This document shows, one piece after another, positions 1 through 6,247 of a stretch of 9,837 nt of DNA (position 1 is the stretch's first letter; every line of letters starts with the position of its first letter). The notes under the pieces were generated by a model that was given only the letters and a program-made list of their open reading frames with translations, did not search any database and was not told where the DNA came from. The DNA lies in assembly GCA_964649195.1 (NCBI GenBank), contig CAZYPK010000183.1, positions 1 to 9,837 of the forward strand, in the 5' to 3' direction. Source of the DNA: JTS-RE9 sp964649195. Its GTDB lineage: Bacteria; Planctomycetota; Phycisphaerae; Phycisphaerales; Phycisphaeraceae. A program made the translations under genes and the position numbers.

Positions 1-29
1 GCTGGGGCTGAGTCCGCGAAGCCCCGGCC
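1..29 (+). repeat. Solitary arm of palindromic repeat family A
   Basis: The first 29 bases equal the arm found at 4358-4386 and, on the other strand, at 8241-8269. The arm folds as GGGGCT...AGCCCC around a 10-base loop (GAGTCCGCGA), and outer bases extend the stem to about 10 pairs in the full copies. The conserved core seen in the two complete copies does not follow it here, so this is a single arm, possibly cut by the window edge. It lies 40 bases beyond the stop of the minus-strand alcohol dehydrogenase, so it could form a hairpin at the operon end, but there is no U-run. Confidence 0.75.
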
Positions 30-70
30 ACCCACCGCGCCCTGCTCCGAGCACGGTGACTCATGCACGC

Positions 71-1192
71 TCACCCGTTGGGCCTGATCGCCACGCGCAG
101 GGCGTGATGTTCGATCGCATATTGGAATGCACCATCGGCTTCGCTCAGCGGCCAACTGCCTTGCACCAGTTGCTCGAACGGATAGGTCCGGTGGTGCTCG
201 GTGAGAAAGCGCACGGCGGCGAGCAGATCATCGGGCGTGTAGTTGTGCAGGCCGAGGATGGTGAGCATTCGCCGGACGACCATTTCGGGATTGATGGCGA
301 TGTTGTCCGTGGGACAGACCGCGCCGACCAGGACGTAGCGACCGCCGATGCGCAGCAGCGGCACGGCGGCCTGCATCGCCGGCCGCGAGCCTGACAGTTC
401 GATGGCCCGGTCAATGCCCCGGCCTGCGGTCAGTTCCCTGGCAAGCCCGGCCAGTTGGGCATCGCCTTCGGCATCGCCCATGCGGACGGTGTGGGTGACG
501 CCGAACCGCCTGCCCAGTTCCAGCCGATCCTCAACGACATCGCAGCCGATGACGTGCTTCGCGCCCATCGACCGGGCCATCGCGGAGGCGGTCAACCCCA
601 GGGCGCCCATGCCCTGGATGAGCACGGTCTGCCCCGGCTTGATGCGCGCCATGCGCAGCGCGGCGGCGACGGTGGCCGTGGCGCAGTTGGCGGGACAGGC
701 GACAAGATCGCTCACCGACTCAGGCACGCGCACGATCGCGGTGCCCGGCGCCAGCAGGCAATGCTGCGCCAGGCCGCCGCTGAGCGGATGATCATCACTC
801 ACCTTCTCGTGGCCATACTTGAAAAGGTGTTCGCACTTTTGCGGCAGGGCATCGTTGCAGTAGAAACAATCGCCGCAGTTGGCGGCGATGGACCAGGTGA
901 TGCGATCGCCCACGCGCAGCGGATGACCTTCATGATCGAGCATCTCACGGCCTTCGCCGATCATGTCGATCACGCCCAGAATCTCGTGGCCCAGCACGGT
1001 GGGGGTGGGCGTTGAGCGACGGCCCCGGTAGGTGTGCACATCGCTGCCGCAGATGGTGCAGCAGGTGATGCGGACGCGCACCTCGCCGGCGCGCGGCTCG
1101 CGCAGCGGCAACGCCACCGTGACCAGCGGACTGCCCGGGGCGTTGAAGATGGCGGCCTGCGATGTCTGAACCGTCGTGACTGCGATGCTCAT
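71..1192 (-). CDS. Zinc-dependent alcohol dehydrogenase, phosphonate-catabolism associated
   Basis: Medium-chain zinc alcohol dehydrogenase, 373 residues. Visible: catalytic zinc ligands C48 (in CTICGSD), H69/E70 (GHE) and probably C170; a structural zinc loop C106, C109, C112, C120; an NAD-binding GMGALG at 194-199 followed by D218, the acidic residue that usually means NAD rather than NADP. The C-terminal LHNYTPDDL region resembles the ADH family proposed to work in phosphonate catabolism. It is the third gene of the phnA-phnY operon. I infer that it oxidises a phosphonate alcohol, for example 2-hydroxyethylphosphonate, to phosphonoacetaldehyde, the PhnY substrate; this is not proven. The ATG at 1192 has GAGAAAG just upstream. 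A GTG at 1204 that overlaps the phnY stop as GTGA would add four residues and lacks a ribosome site. The protein is probably cytoplasmic. Confidence 0.88.
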   Translation of the reverse strand: MSIAVTTVQTSQAAIFNAPGSPLVTVALPLREPRAGEVRVRITCCTICGSDVHTYRGRRSTPTPTVLGHEILGVIDMIGEGREMLDHEGHPLRVGDRITWSIAANCGDCFYCNDALPQKCEHLFKYGHEKVSDDHPLSGGLAQHCLLAPGTAIVRVPESVSDLVACPANCATATVAAALRMARIKPGQTVLIQGMGALGLTASAMARSMGAKHVIGCDVVEDRLELGRRFGVTHTVRMGDAEGDAQLAGLARELTAGRGIDRAIELSGSRPAMQAAVPLLRIGGRYVLVGAVCPTDNIAINPEMVVRRMLTILGLHNYTPDDLLAAVRFLTEHHRTYPFEQLVQGSWPLSEADGAFQYAIEHHALRVAIRPNG

Positions 1193-1200
1193 GTTCTTTC

Positions 1201-2664
1201 TCACCAGGGCAATGAAAAGGTTTTCACATAACTCATCACACGCATGGCTTCGATGACGCCTTCCTTGACGCCCAGGCCCGAATCCTTCACGCCGCCGAAG
1301 GGGGAGGATTCGATGCGATAGCCCGGAATCTCGTTGATGTTCACCGTGCCGGTGCGGACGCTTTTGATGATGCGGATGGCGGCATCGATGCTTTGCGTGA
1401 CGACGCCGGTGGACAGGCCGTAGGCTGTGGAGTTGGCCAGGGCGATGGCGTCATCCACATTTTTGATGGCCATGATCGGCGCCAGGGGACCGAACGATTC
1501 GCACACGACCATCTCCACATGACGCGGCACATCGGCAATGACCGTCGGCGGCATCAGCGCGCCTTCATGCCTGCCGCCCAGCAGCACCTTCGCGCCGTGA
1601 GTGACCGCATCATCCACCACCCGCTGCAATCCTGCCGCCGCCGCTTCGCTGATCACCGTGCCCACCCGCGTCGCTTCATCGGTCGGATCACCGCAGGTGT
1701 ATTCGCGCGACCGTTCGACGAAGCGGGCGGTGAACTCATCAAGGATTTTTTCGTGTACGAGGATGCGCTTGACCGCGGTGCAGCGCTGGCCGGAGTTGCG
1801 ATAGGAACCCTCGGCGGCGAGGCTCAGCGCCAGGTCCATGTCCGCATCATCGAGAATGATCAGCGGCGAGTTGCCGCCCAGTTCCAGGCAGAGTTTCTTG
1901 TAGCCGGCGATCTTGGAAATATGCTTGCCGATCGACACGCTGCCTGTGAAGCTCACCAGTTCCACCCGCTCATCACAGATCAGCGGCTCGATGACCGTGG
2001 CGATGTCGCCCACCAGAACGCTGAGCATCCAAGGCGGCAGGCCGGCTTCATAAAGCAGCTCGGTGAAGCGGATCGCCGTGAGCGGCGTCTTGTCGGAAGG
2101 CTTGAGAATGATCGGCGTGCCGGCGGCGATGGCCGGGGCAACCTTGTGAGCGACCTGGTTGAGCGGATGATTGAACGGCGTGATCGCCGCCGCCACACGC
2201 AAAGGCTCGCGCACCGTGAAAATCTTGCGCGGCTTGCCCTGCGGACTCACATCACCCGAAAAAATCTGCCCATCATCACGCAGCGCCTCAATCGCGGAAA
2301 AACGCAGCACATCCAGCGCCCGACCCACTTCGTACCGGGTCTCCCGCATGCACAGGCCCGACTCGCTGCAAATCAACACGGCAAACGACTCGCGCTCCTC
2401 CTTGAGCCTGTCGTGGGCCTTCATGAGGATGTCGTAACGCTGCGATCTTGTCAGCGGCTGTCCGCCGGTCAGCGCGGCGGCGATGGCGGCTTCCAGATCG
2501 TGCCGCTGCGCCTGATGCACCTCGCCCACGACCTGACCGTGATAAGGATTCCGCACCGCAAGGCGCGGCCCACCATCACCCACCGGCCTGCCCGCGACAT
2601 AGCAAGGCAGCGACAGCGCAGCGTCGCGCAAACGGCTTTGGCTGGTTTCAACACTGAGGCTCAT
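1201..2664 (-). CDS. phnY: Phosphonoacetaldehyde dehydrogenase PhnY
   Basis: NAD-dependent aldehyde dehydrogenase, 487 residues, full length for the superfamily, converting phosphonoacetaldehyde to phosphonoacetate in the cytoplasm. Visible: N165 in PFNHPLN, K188 in LKPSDKTP, general-base E261 in LELGGNSP, catalytic C295 in NSGQRC, and a C-terminal PFGGVKDSG. R294 next to the catalytic cysteine, H166 and R450 sit where, as I recall, the Sinorhizobium PhnY has phosphonate-binding residues; this separates it from general aldehyde dehydrogenases. The ATG overlaps the phnA stop as ATGA, with GGAG 7 bases upstream, so translation is probably coupled to phnA. The next gene, an alcohol dehydrogenase, starts at the phnY stop. 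The pairing with phosphonoacetate hydrolase makes this assignment strong; a general succinate-semialdehyde-like dehydrogenase is the less likely alternative. Confidence 0.93.
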   Translation of the reverse strand: MSLSVETSQSRLRDAALSLPCYVAGRPVGDGGPRLAVRNPYHGQVVGEVHQAQRHDLEAAIAAALTGGQPLTRSQRYDILMKAHDRLKEERESFAVLICSESGLCMRETRYEVGRALDVLRFSAIEALRDDGQIFSGDVSPQGKPRKIFTVREPLRVAAAITPFNHPLNQVAHKVAPAIAAGTPIILKPSDKTPLTAIRFTELLYEAGLPPWMLSVLVGDIATVIEPLICDERVELVSFTGSVSIGKHISKIAGYKKLCLELGGNSPLIILDDADMDLALSLAAEGSYRNSGQRCTAVKRILVHEKILDEFTARFVERSREYTCGDPTDEATRVGTVISEAAAAGLQRVVDDAVTHGAKVLLGGRHEGALMPPTVIADVPRHVEMVVCESFGPLAPIMAIKNVDDAIALANSTAYGLSTGVVTQSIDAAIRIIKSVRTGTVNINEIPGYRIESSPFGGVKDSGLGVKEGVIEAMRVMSYVKTFSLPW

Positions 2665-3938
2665 ATCACCACTCCGTTGCAGGCAAAATCAAACACATCG
2701 AAGTTGCGCGGATCGCCCTGCGCCAGGGTGGTGTGCAAAGGTGTCAGCGCTTCGCTGATGACCAGCGGGACCATCTCCTCATATCGGCCGCCATGCGTGC
2801 GCAGCTTGCCATTAAGCAGCGACAGGTCGTGATCGCGCTCGGTGCGTCCCAGGGCCACATCGCGGCCGCAGAGCACGACCAGATCGCCGATGCGGTCGGC
2901 AGGCAGTTGCATTTTCTTTGCAGCCGTCTGGCGATCATACACTTCGGTGATGCCGTCGAGGTCGAGAATCATCCGCGCCACTTCGCCGATGCGCGAGGCA
3001 TCCTTCAGAAGATGCACCATGACCAGCGAACCGAGCGCGCCATGATGCACCACATAAGGATCGGTGATCGGGCAGACCACCTCGCCGCCGGCTTCGGGGC
3101 ACTGTTTTTCCAGGAACGATTGCAGGTAGATGACGTTGGGCGAGCCGTCGCGCTTGCTCTTGGCGTTCATGCCGTGGTCGGCGGTGATGGCGACGATGGC
3201 GCCCATCTCGATGAGGCGGCCGATCTGTTCATCGAGCTGGCCGTAGAAATTGAGCGACTCATCGGCTTCGGGCGGATACTTGTGCTGCATGTAGTCGGTG
3301 AGCGAAAGATACATGAAGTCCGCCTTCTGCCGCCGAAGCAGTTCCGCCCCGGCGCGCAGCACGAAAACGCTGGCGTCGCCGCTGTAGATTTTGGGCAGCG
3401 GCTGTCCGACGAAGGCGGGGACATCATCGATGCCAAAGCGTGTGAGGTCCGCTTCATCAGCCTTCTCCGCGGAGAAGGCGATGCCTTCCATGTTGTGCGA
3501 GAGGATGTCGGTGAGCTTCTGCTTGGCGGTGACCATGGCCACCTTGCGGCCGGCGCGGGCGGCGGCGGCGAGGATGGTGGGGCAGCGCAGGTAGGAGGCG
3601 CTGTTCATCATCACCTGCTCGCCGGTCTGGGGGTCCAGGAAGAAGTTGCCGGAGATGCCGGTGACGCTGGGCGGCATGCCGGTGACGATGGCGGCATTGT
3701 TGACGTTGGTGAACGTGGGCAGCGCCGCCCTGGCGAAGCCGCGGTAACCGCCTGCCGCCATGCACGCCACGTGAGGCATGGAGCCCGCGCCGATGCTGAC
3801 GCTCAGGTATTCATCCCCGCAGCCATCGATGCAGATGACGGCAATGGGCCGGCGGGGCGGATGATAGCTGCGGCCGTTGACTTCAAAGGGGGTTGATCGT
3901 TCGGAGGAAGTGGAGGCTTGTGCCGTGGATGATTGCAT
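2661..3938 (-). CDS. phnA: Phosphonoacetate hydrolase PhnA (alkaline phosphatase superfamily)
   Basis: Hydrolyses the C-P bond of phosphonoacetate to acetate and phosphate with two metal ions; 425 residues, no signal peptide, so cytoplasmic. The metal site of the alkaline phosphatase superfamily is complete: D38 (CIDGCG), nucleophile T77 (PTFTNVNN), D215 and H219 (LTDYMQH), D254/H255 (TADHG) and H382 (THGG). Spacing agrees closely with the Sinorhizobium meliloti enzyme as I remember it (D29, T68, D211, H215, D250, H251, H377). It is the first gene of the operon and overlaps phnY by 4 bases. The ATG at 3938 has only a weak GGGG 8 bases upstream; an ATG at 3942 is in another frame. This is not the unrelated E. 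coli protein also called PhnA. About 16 N-terminal residues before the conserved part look disordered. Confidence 0.94.
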   Translation of the reverse strand: MQSSTAQASTSSERSTPFEVNGRSYHPPRRPIAVICIDGCGDEYLSVSIGAGSMPHVACMAAGGYRGFARAALPTFTNVNNAAIVTGMPPSVTGISGNFFLDPQTGEQVMMNSASYLRCPTILAAAARAGRKVAMVTAKQKLTDILSHNMEGIAFSAEKADEADLTRFGIDDVPAFVGQPLPKIYSGDASVFVLRAGAELLRRQKADFMYLSLTDYMQHKYPPEADESLNFYGQLDEQIGRLIEMGAIVAITADHGMNAKSKRDGSPNVIYLQSFLEKQCPEAGGEVVCPITDPYVVHHGALGSLVMVHLLKDASRIGEVARMILDLDGITEVYDRQTAAKKMQLPADRIGDLVVLCGRDVALGRTERDHDLSLLNGKLRTHGGRYEEMVPLVISEALTPLHTTLAQGDPRNFDVFDFACNGVVI

Positions 3939-3952
3939 TCATGAAACCCCAA

Positions 3953-3971
3953 CGAGAAAGGAAACTTCTCG
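3953..3971 (-). promoter_or_regulatory. Hairpin in the phnA leader
   Basis: CGAGAA and TTCTCG form a perfect 6-bp stem around a 7-base loop. It lies between the predicted phnA transcription start (about 4004) and the ATG at 3938, and ends 3 bases before the weak GGGG ribosome site. It could limit ribosome access or stabilise the mRNA. A short stem like this can also occur by chance. Confidence 0.35.
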
Positions 3972-3994
3972 AATAAAGTTGATGCCGGAGCGAT

Positions 3995-4029
3995 GTCACA
4001 CTCCCGGACAAAAGTAGCGACAGTGTGAC
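3995..4029. promoter_or_regulatory. Candidate operator: 8-bp inverted repeat around the phnA -10
   Basis: GTCACACT at 3995-4002 and AGTGTGAC at 4022-4029 are perfect inverted copies separated by 19 bases. One arm lies in the promoter spacer and the other at the predicted transcription start, enclosing the -10 box. A dimeric regulator bound here would block or alter polymerase binding. The regulator is unknown and is not encoded in this window. Confidence 0.5.
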
Positions 4030-4039
4030 TGTTAGTCAA
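4011..4039 (-). promoter_or_regulatory. Sigma-70-type promoter of the phnA-phnY-ADH operon
   Basis: On the minus strand, TTGACT (4034-4039, 5 of 6 to the -35 consensus) is followed after exactly 17 bases by TACTTT (4011-4016, a weaker -10 matching 3 of 6). Transcription would start near 4004, about 65 bases before the phnA ATG. The -35 lies inside the palindrome TGACT-AAC-AGTCA, and a second inverted repeat surrounds the -10. This is a prediction from sequence only. Confidence 0.6.
4026..4039 (-). promoter_or_regulatory. TTGACTNNCAGTC motif, phnA-side copy
   Basis: On the minus strand the -35 region reads TTGACTAACAGTCA, a perfect 5-bp inverted repeat around AAC. The same motif with 11 of 13 bases identical is at 4245-4257 on the plus strand, facing the transporter gene. 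This suggests one regulator controls both directions. Confidence 0.45.
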
Positions 4040-4244
4040 ATGATGACGATGCCGCCCCGGTCGCGCCATGCGTGTTTCGCCTTTATTGGCGGAGGTCCCG
4101 GAGAGGGGAAATTTCGTGTGGGATCATTCTTTTGACGCTTGGAATCGCTGTTTTTGACGTGGATTCTGCCGCGTCCGCCTGCGACGCCGGGGCGGGGTGT
4201 CGAACGGGGGTGGCGTCTGCCCGGCCAGCGGTCCTCATGAAAAA

Positions 4245-4273
4245 TTGACTGCCAGTCCACATCCTGTTAGGGT
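4245..4273 (+). promoter_or_regulatory. Candidate distal promoter and operator copy for the transporter gene
   Basis: TTGACT (4245-4250), 17 bases, then TAGGGT (4268-4273, weak -10). The -35 is embedded in the palindrome GACTG-C-CAGTC, which shares TTGACTNNCAGTC with the phnA promoter on the other strand about 205 bases away. If it is used, the transcript would carry a leader of nearly 290 bases holding all the repeats at 4304-4532 before the ATG at 4567. The interval 4040-4244 between the two promoters contains nothing I recognise. Confidence 0.35.
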
Positions 4274-4356
4274 CATGGCCGATGGGTTCCTGGTTCTGTA
4301 TGCTTAAGCCCCGCCCGAAGCCTGAGAACTTTTGGGTGGGTGATAACTTTTTGGGT

Positions 4357-4464
4357 GGCTGGGGCTGAGTCCGCGAAGCCCCGGCCCAGACGTAAGAAGC
4401 AAGATGGCGCAACTGAAGGCTGAGGGTCGCCTGGCCGGGGCTTCGCAGAGCCTCAGCCCCAGCC
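4357..4464 (+). repeat. Palindromic repeat family A, complete copy 1 (REPIN-like)
   Basis: Two arms of about 30 bases face each other: type I at 4357-4386 (loop GAGTCCGCGA) and type II at 4433-4464 (loop rich in GAGGCTCTGCGA). Each arm forms its own hairpin of about 10 bp, and the arms also pair with each other. Between them lies a 46-base core with TGGCGCAACTGAAGGCTGA. The copy at 8154-8270 is the same element in reverse, including the core. Confidence 0.8.
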
Positions 4465-4500
4465 CCCCCGGCTCCCCCGGCTCCCCCGGCTCCCCCGGCT
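4465..4500 (+). repeat. 9-bp tandem repeat, four perfect units
   Basis: CCCCCGGCT is repeated four times without change (4465-4473, 4474-4482, 4483-4491, 4492-4500), followed by a degenerate fifth copy. Such a perfect short array suggests recent slippage and probably varies in number between strains. It lies about 65 bases before the transporter ATG. Confidence 0.9.
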
Positions 4501-4513
4501 CTCCCGGCGGGGC

Positions 4514-4542
4514 TTAAACGAAACTCAGGTTCCTGATATCAT
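4514..4542 (+). promoter_or_regulatory. Candidate proximal promoter of the transporter gene
   Basis: TTAAAC (4514-4519, weak -35), 17 bases, then TATCAT (4537-4542, 5 of 6 to the -10 consensus), giving a start near 4549 and a leader of under 20 bases. The -35 lies inside the right end of repeat family B, so the repeat would supply half of the promoter. At 9531 onward, copy 2 has the same end but no -10 box at the matching position. Confidence 0.4.
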
Positions 4543-4566
4543 CCTCACCGCCACTGGAGTTCGGGC

Positions 4567-6039
4567 ATGTCCACACCGACGCCGACGCTTTCCCCTGCGT
4601 CCAGGCCGCAGAGCAAGTCGTTCCGGGCGGCACAGTGGACCGTGCTGCTGGTGACGATGTTCTGCTACCTCTTCTACTACACCGGGCGGCAGACCTTCGG
4701 GTTCGCCATTCCGGGCATCGAAAAGGAACTGGGCCTCTCCCGCGCCACCCTGGGCTGGGTCAGCACCGGCATGCTCTGGGCCTACGCCGTCGGACAGGCC
4801 ATCAACGGCAACCTGGGCGACAAGTTCGGCGGCAGACGCATGGTCAGCATCGGCGCCATCGGCTCCTGCCTGATGAACTGGATCGTCAGCTTCGGCCAGA
4901 ACATGGCCAGCATCCTGGTGCCCTGGACCGCCAACGGCTACGTGCAGGCGATGGGCTGGGCCCCGGGCAGCCGCGTCATCAGCAACTGGTGGGGGCATCA
5001 CGAACGCGGCAAGGCCTACGGCCTCTACGTCTTTGCCGCAGGCATGGCGTCGGTCGTGGCGTTCGTCACTTCGCTGATCATCGTGGACACCCTCCAGATG
5101 GATTGGCGATGGATATTCCGCATCCCGGTCCTGCTCATGCTCGTGGGCGGCACGACCTACTACATCCTCATCCGCGATCGGCCCGAAGAACGCGGCTTCC
5201 TCCCCATTGCCGATGCAGGCGCGGAACCTCAAAGCGGCGACCGTGCAAAGGAAAAAATCGAAGGCCGGGAAACAGCGACAGACAAACCGGCGGGCGATGC
5301 CGCGCAGGACACCACCGAAGTGGCCGGCGTCTGCTCCAAGTGCGGCTACTCGATCCGCCATGAAAACATCCCCAACGGCTGCCCCGAATGCGGCGCGGAT
5401 TTGATGGCGACCGGTGCCGTCGTCGCCGCGCAGGACTTCAACGAAACTTCCTGGCAACGCTACATGGGCGTGCTGAGCAACTGGCGTTTTCTCATCGCCA
5501 GCGTGGCCATCGGTTTTCAGAGCATCGCCCGCTATGGCCTGCTCATCTGGGTGCCGGTCTATTTTCTGGGGCAGGATTGGAAGAAAGATTCGAGCGGCAT
5601 CGGTGTATGGGTGGTCGTGGGTCTGCCGGTGGGCATGGCGTTTGGCGCGCTGTGCAGCGGTTACATCTCCGACAGGTTCTTCAACGCCAACCGCTCCAAG
5701 CCGATCGCGCTCTTCATGCTGCTCGCGGCGGTTTCATCCATCAGCATGTACTACCTGCCGATGGGCCATGCCGCGGGCATCGCGCTGCTCTTCGCCTGCG
5801 GCTTCTTCGCCTACGGTCCGCAGTCCGCATTCTGGGCCTTGTGTCCCGATCTGCTGGGCCGCCGACGGGCCGGGACCGGCACCGGCGTCATGAACACCTT
5901 CGCCTACATCTTCGCAGGCATCGGTGAACCCTTCATCGGCTGGGTCATGGACCACCGCGATGATGTGGGCATGGTCTTCCCCATCGTCGCGGTTTCATGC
6001 GTGCTCAGCGCCGTCATTGCGGTTTTTGTGCGGCGGTGA
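4567..6039 (+). CDS. GlpT-like organophosphate transporter (MFS) with an inserted zinc ribbon
   Basis: Major facilitator of the organophosphate:phosphate antiporter family, 490 residues, inner membrane. Visible: R41 in YYTGRQTFG and R322 in ARYGLLIWVP, which match the two phosphate-binding arginines of E. coli GlpT (R45, R269) by context; motif A GNLGDKFGGRR at 81-91; AMGWAPGSR near 128-136. About twelve membrane segments are arranged as 6+6. The loop between halves (about 203-300) is enlarged and contains C256, C259, C272, C275 as CxxC-x12-CxxC with a CGY...CPECG pattern, a zinc ribbon not found in GlpT. The ATG has GGAG 7 bases upstream. It is divergent from the phosphonate-degrading operon and convergent with phnE. 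I infer uptake of a phosphonate or organophosphate; glycerol-3-phosphate or phosphoglycerate are alternatives. Confidence 0.88.
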   Translation: MSTPTPTLSPASRPQSKSFRAAQWTVLLVTMFCYLFYYTGRQTFGFAIPGIEKELGLSRATLGWVSTGMLWAYAVGQAINGNLGDKFGGRRMVSIGAIGSCLMNWIVSFGQNMASILVPWTANGYVQAMGWAPGSRVISNWWGHHERGKAYGLYVFAAGMASVVAFVTSLIIVDTLQMDWRWIFRIPVLLMLVGGTTYYILIRDRPEERGFLPIADAGAEPQSGDRAKEKIEGRETATDKPAGDAAQDTTEVAGVCSKCGYSIRHENIPNGCPECGADLMATGAVVAAQDFNETSWQRYMGVLSNWRFLIASVAIGFQSIARYGLLIWVPVYFLGQDWKKDSSGIGVWVVVGLPVGMAFGALCSGYISDRFFNANRSKPIALFMLLAAVSSISMYYLPMGHAAGIALLFACGFFAYGPQSAFWALCPDLLGRRRAGTGTGVMNTFAYIFAGIGEPFIGWVMDHRDDVGMVFPIVAVSCVLSAVIAVFVRR

Positions 6040-6068
6040 AGGGAAGAACCCGAGTTCGGGATAAGCGC

Positions 6069-6237
6069 GAGCCGCGACGTAACACGTCGCGGACGTGAAC
6101 GACAAGAATGAAGCGACCATCGCGCAGCGGATCACGGGACGCGAAAACGACCGGGCATCGATCGAGGCTGAAAGAAAAAGGTGTGATTGACCACCCCTTC
6201 AGGCCGTTCACGTCCGCGACTCGTTGAGTCGCGGCTC
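6069..6237. repeat. REPIN-like pair of inverted palindromes between convergent genes
   Basis: Two 33-base arms (6069-6101 and 6205-6237) are inverted copies, 29 of 33 positions identical. Each arm contains a hairpin with a 9-bp stem: CCGCGACGT-AAC-ACGTCGCGG in the first and CCGCGACTC-AAC-GAGTCGCGG in the second, read on the same strand sense. The four differences are paired changes that keep the stem. The 103 bases between look unique. It fills the 208-base gap between the stop codons of the transporter and phnE genes and could shield or end both transcripts. Confidence 0.85.
6171..6195 (-). terminator. Weak candidate terminator of the phnDCE operon
   Basis: On the minus strand GGTG...CACC (4-bp stem, 8-base loop) is followed directly by TTTTTCTTT. 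The stem is short, so termination would be inefficient by itself; the strong hairpin at 6207-6237 lies just upstream in the same transcript. It is about 55 bases beyond the phnE stop. Confidence 0.3.
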
Positions 6238-6247
6238 CGCGCTCCCA

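Larger units (their letters stand above)
4304..4532. repeat. Repeat family B, copy 1 (with family A and a tandem repeat nested inside)
   Basis: The left end TTAAGCCCCGCC (4304-4315) is inverted at the right end as GGCGGGGCTTAA (4506-4517). The right end continues with ACGAAACTCAGGTTC, which recurs almost unchanged at the right end of copy 2 (9387-9555). A family A element and a 9-bp tandem array fill the interior. No open reading frame inside is credible. It behaves as a small non-coding element lying in the leader of the transporter gene. Confidence 0.6.

Noticed and set aside
1190..1204. GTG start at 1204 for the alcohol dehydrogenase
   Set aside because: It gives a neat GTGA overlap with phnY, but the ATG at 1192 has a purine-rich ribosome site and fits the family N-terminus; kept only as an alternative.
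1393..2832. Long plus-strand reading frame of 479 codons
   Set aside because: It lies opposite phnY, is rich in His, Arg and Gln in the manner of antisense frames of GC-rich genes, and has no recognisable motif; PhnY on the other strand has a complete active site.
2733..3896. Plus-strand reading frame of 387 codons
   Set aside because: It is the antisense shadow of phnA, with runs of Gly, His and Asp and no domain; PhnA carries every metal ligand.
3995..4040. Pho box for PhoB near phnA
   Set aside because: CTGTCGC followed by TTTGTCC at 4-base spacing is a loose match and lies over the -10 rather than the -35, so I do not call it.
4275..4307. Ten-codon plus-strand frame that could be a leader peptide
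   Set aside because: It ends in the left edge of repeat B, shows no attenuator codon run and has no hairpin pair typical of attenuation; a frame this short arises often by chance.
4036..4412. Two overlapping minus-strand frames in the control region
   Set aside because: They run through promoters and repeats, have no ribosome sites and no recognisable protein features.
4525..5457. Minus-strand reading frame of 310 codons
   Set aside because: It is antisense to the transporter gene, whose membrane segments and zinc ribbon are coherent.
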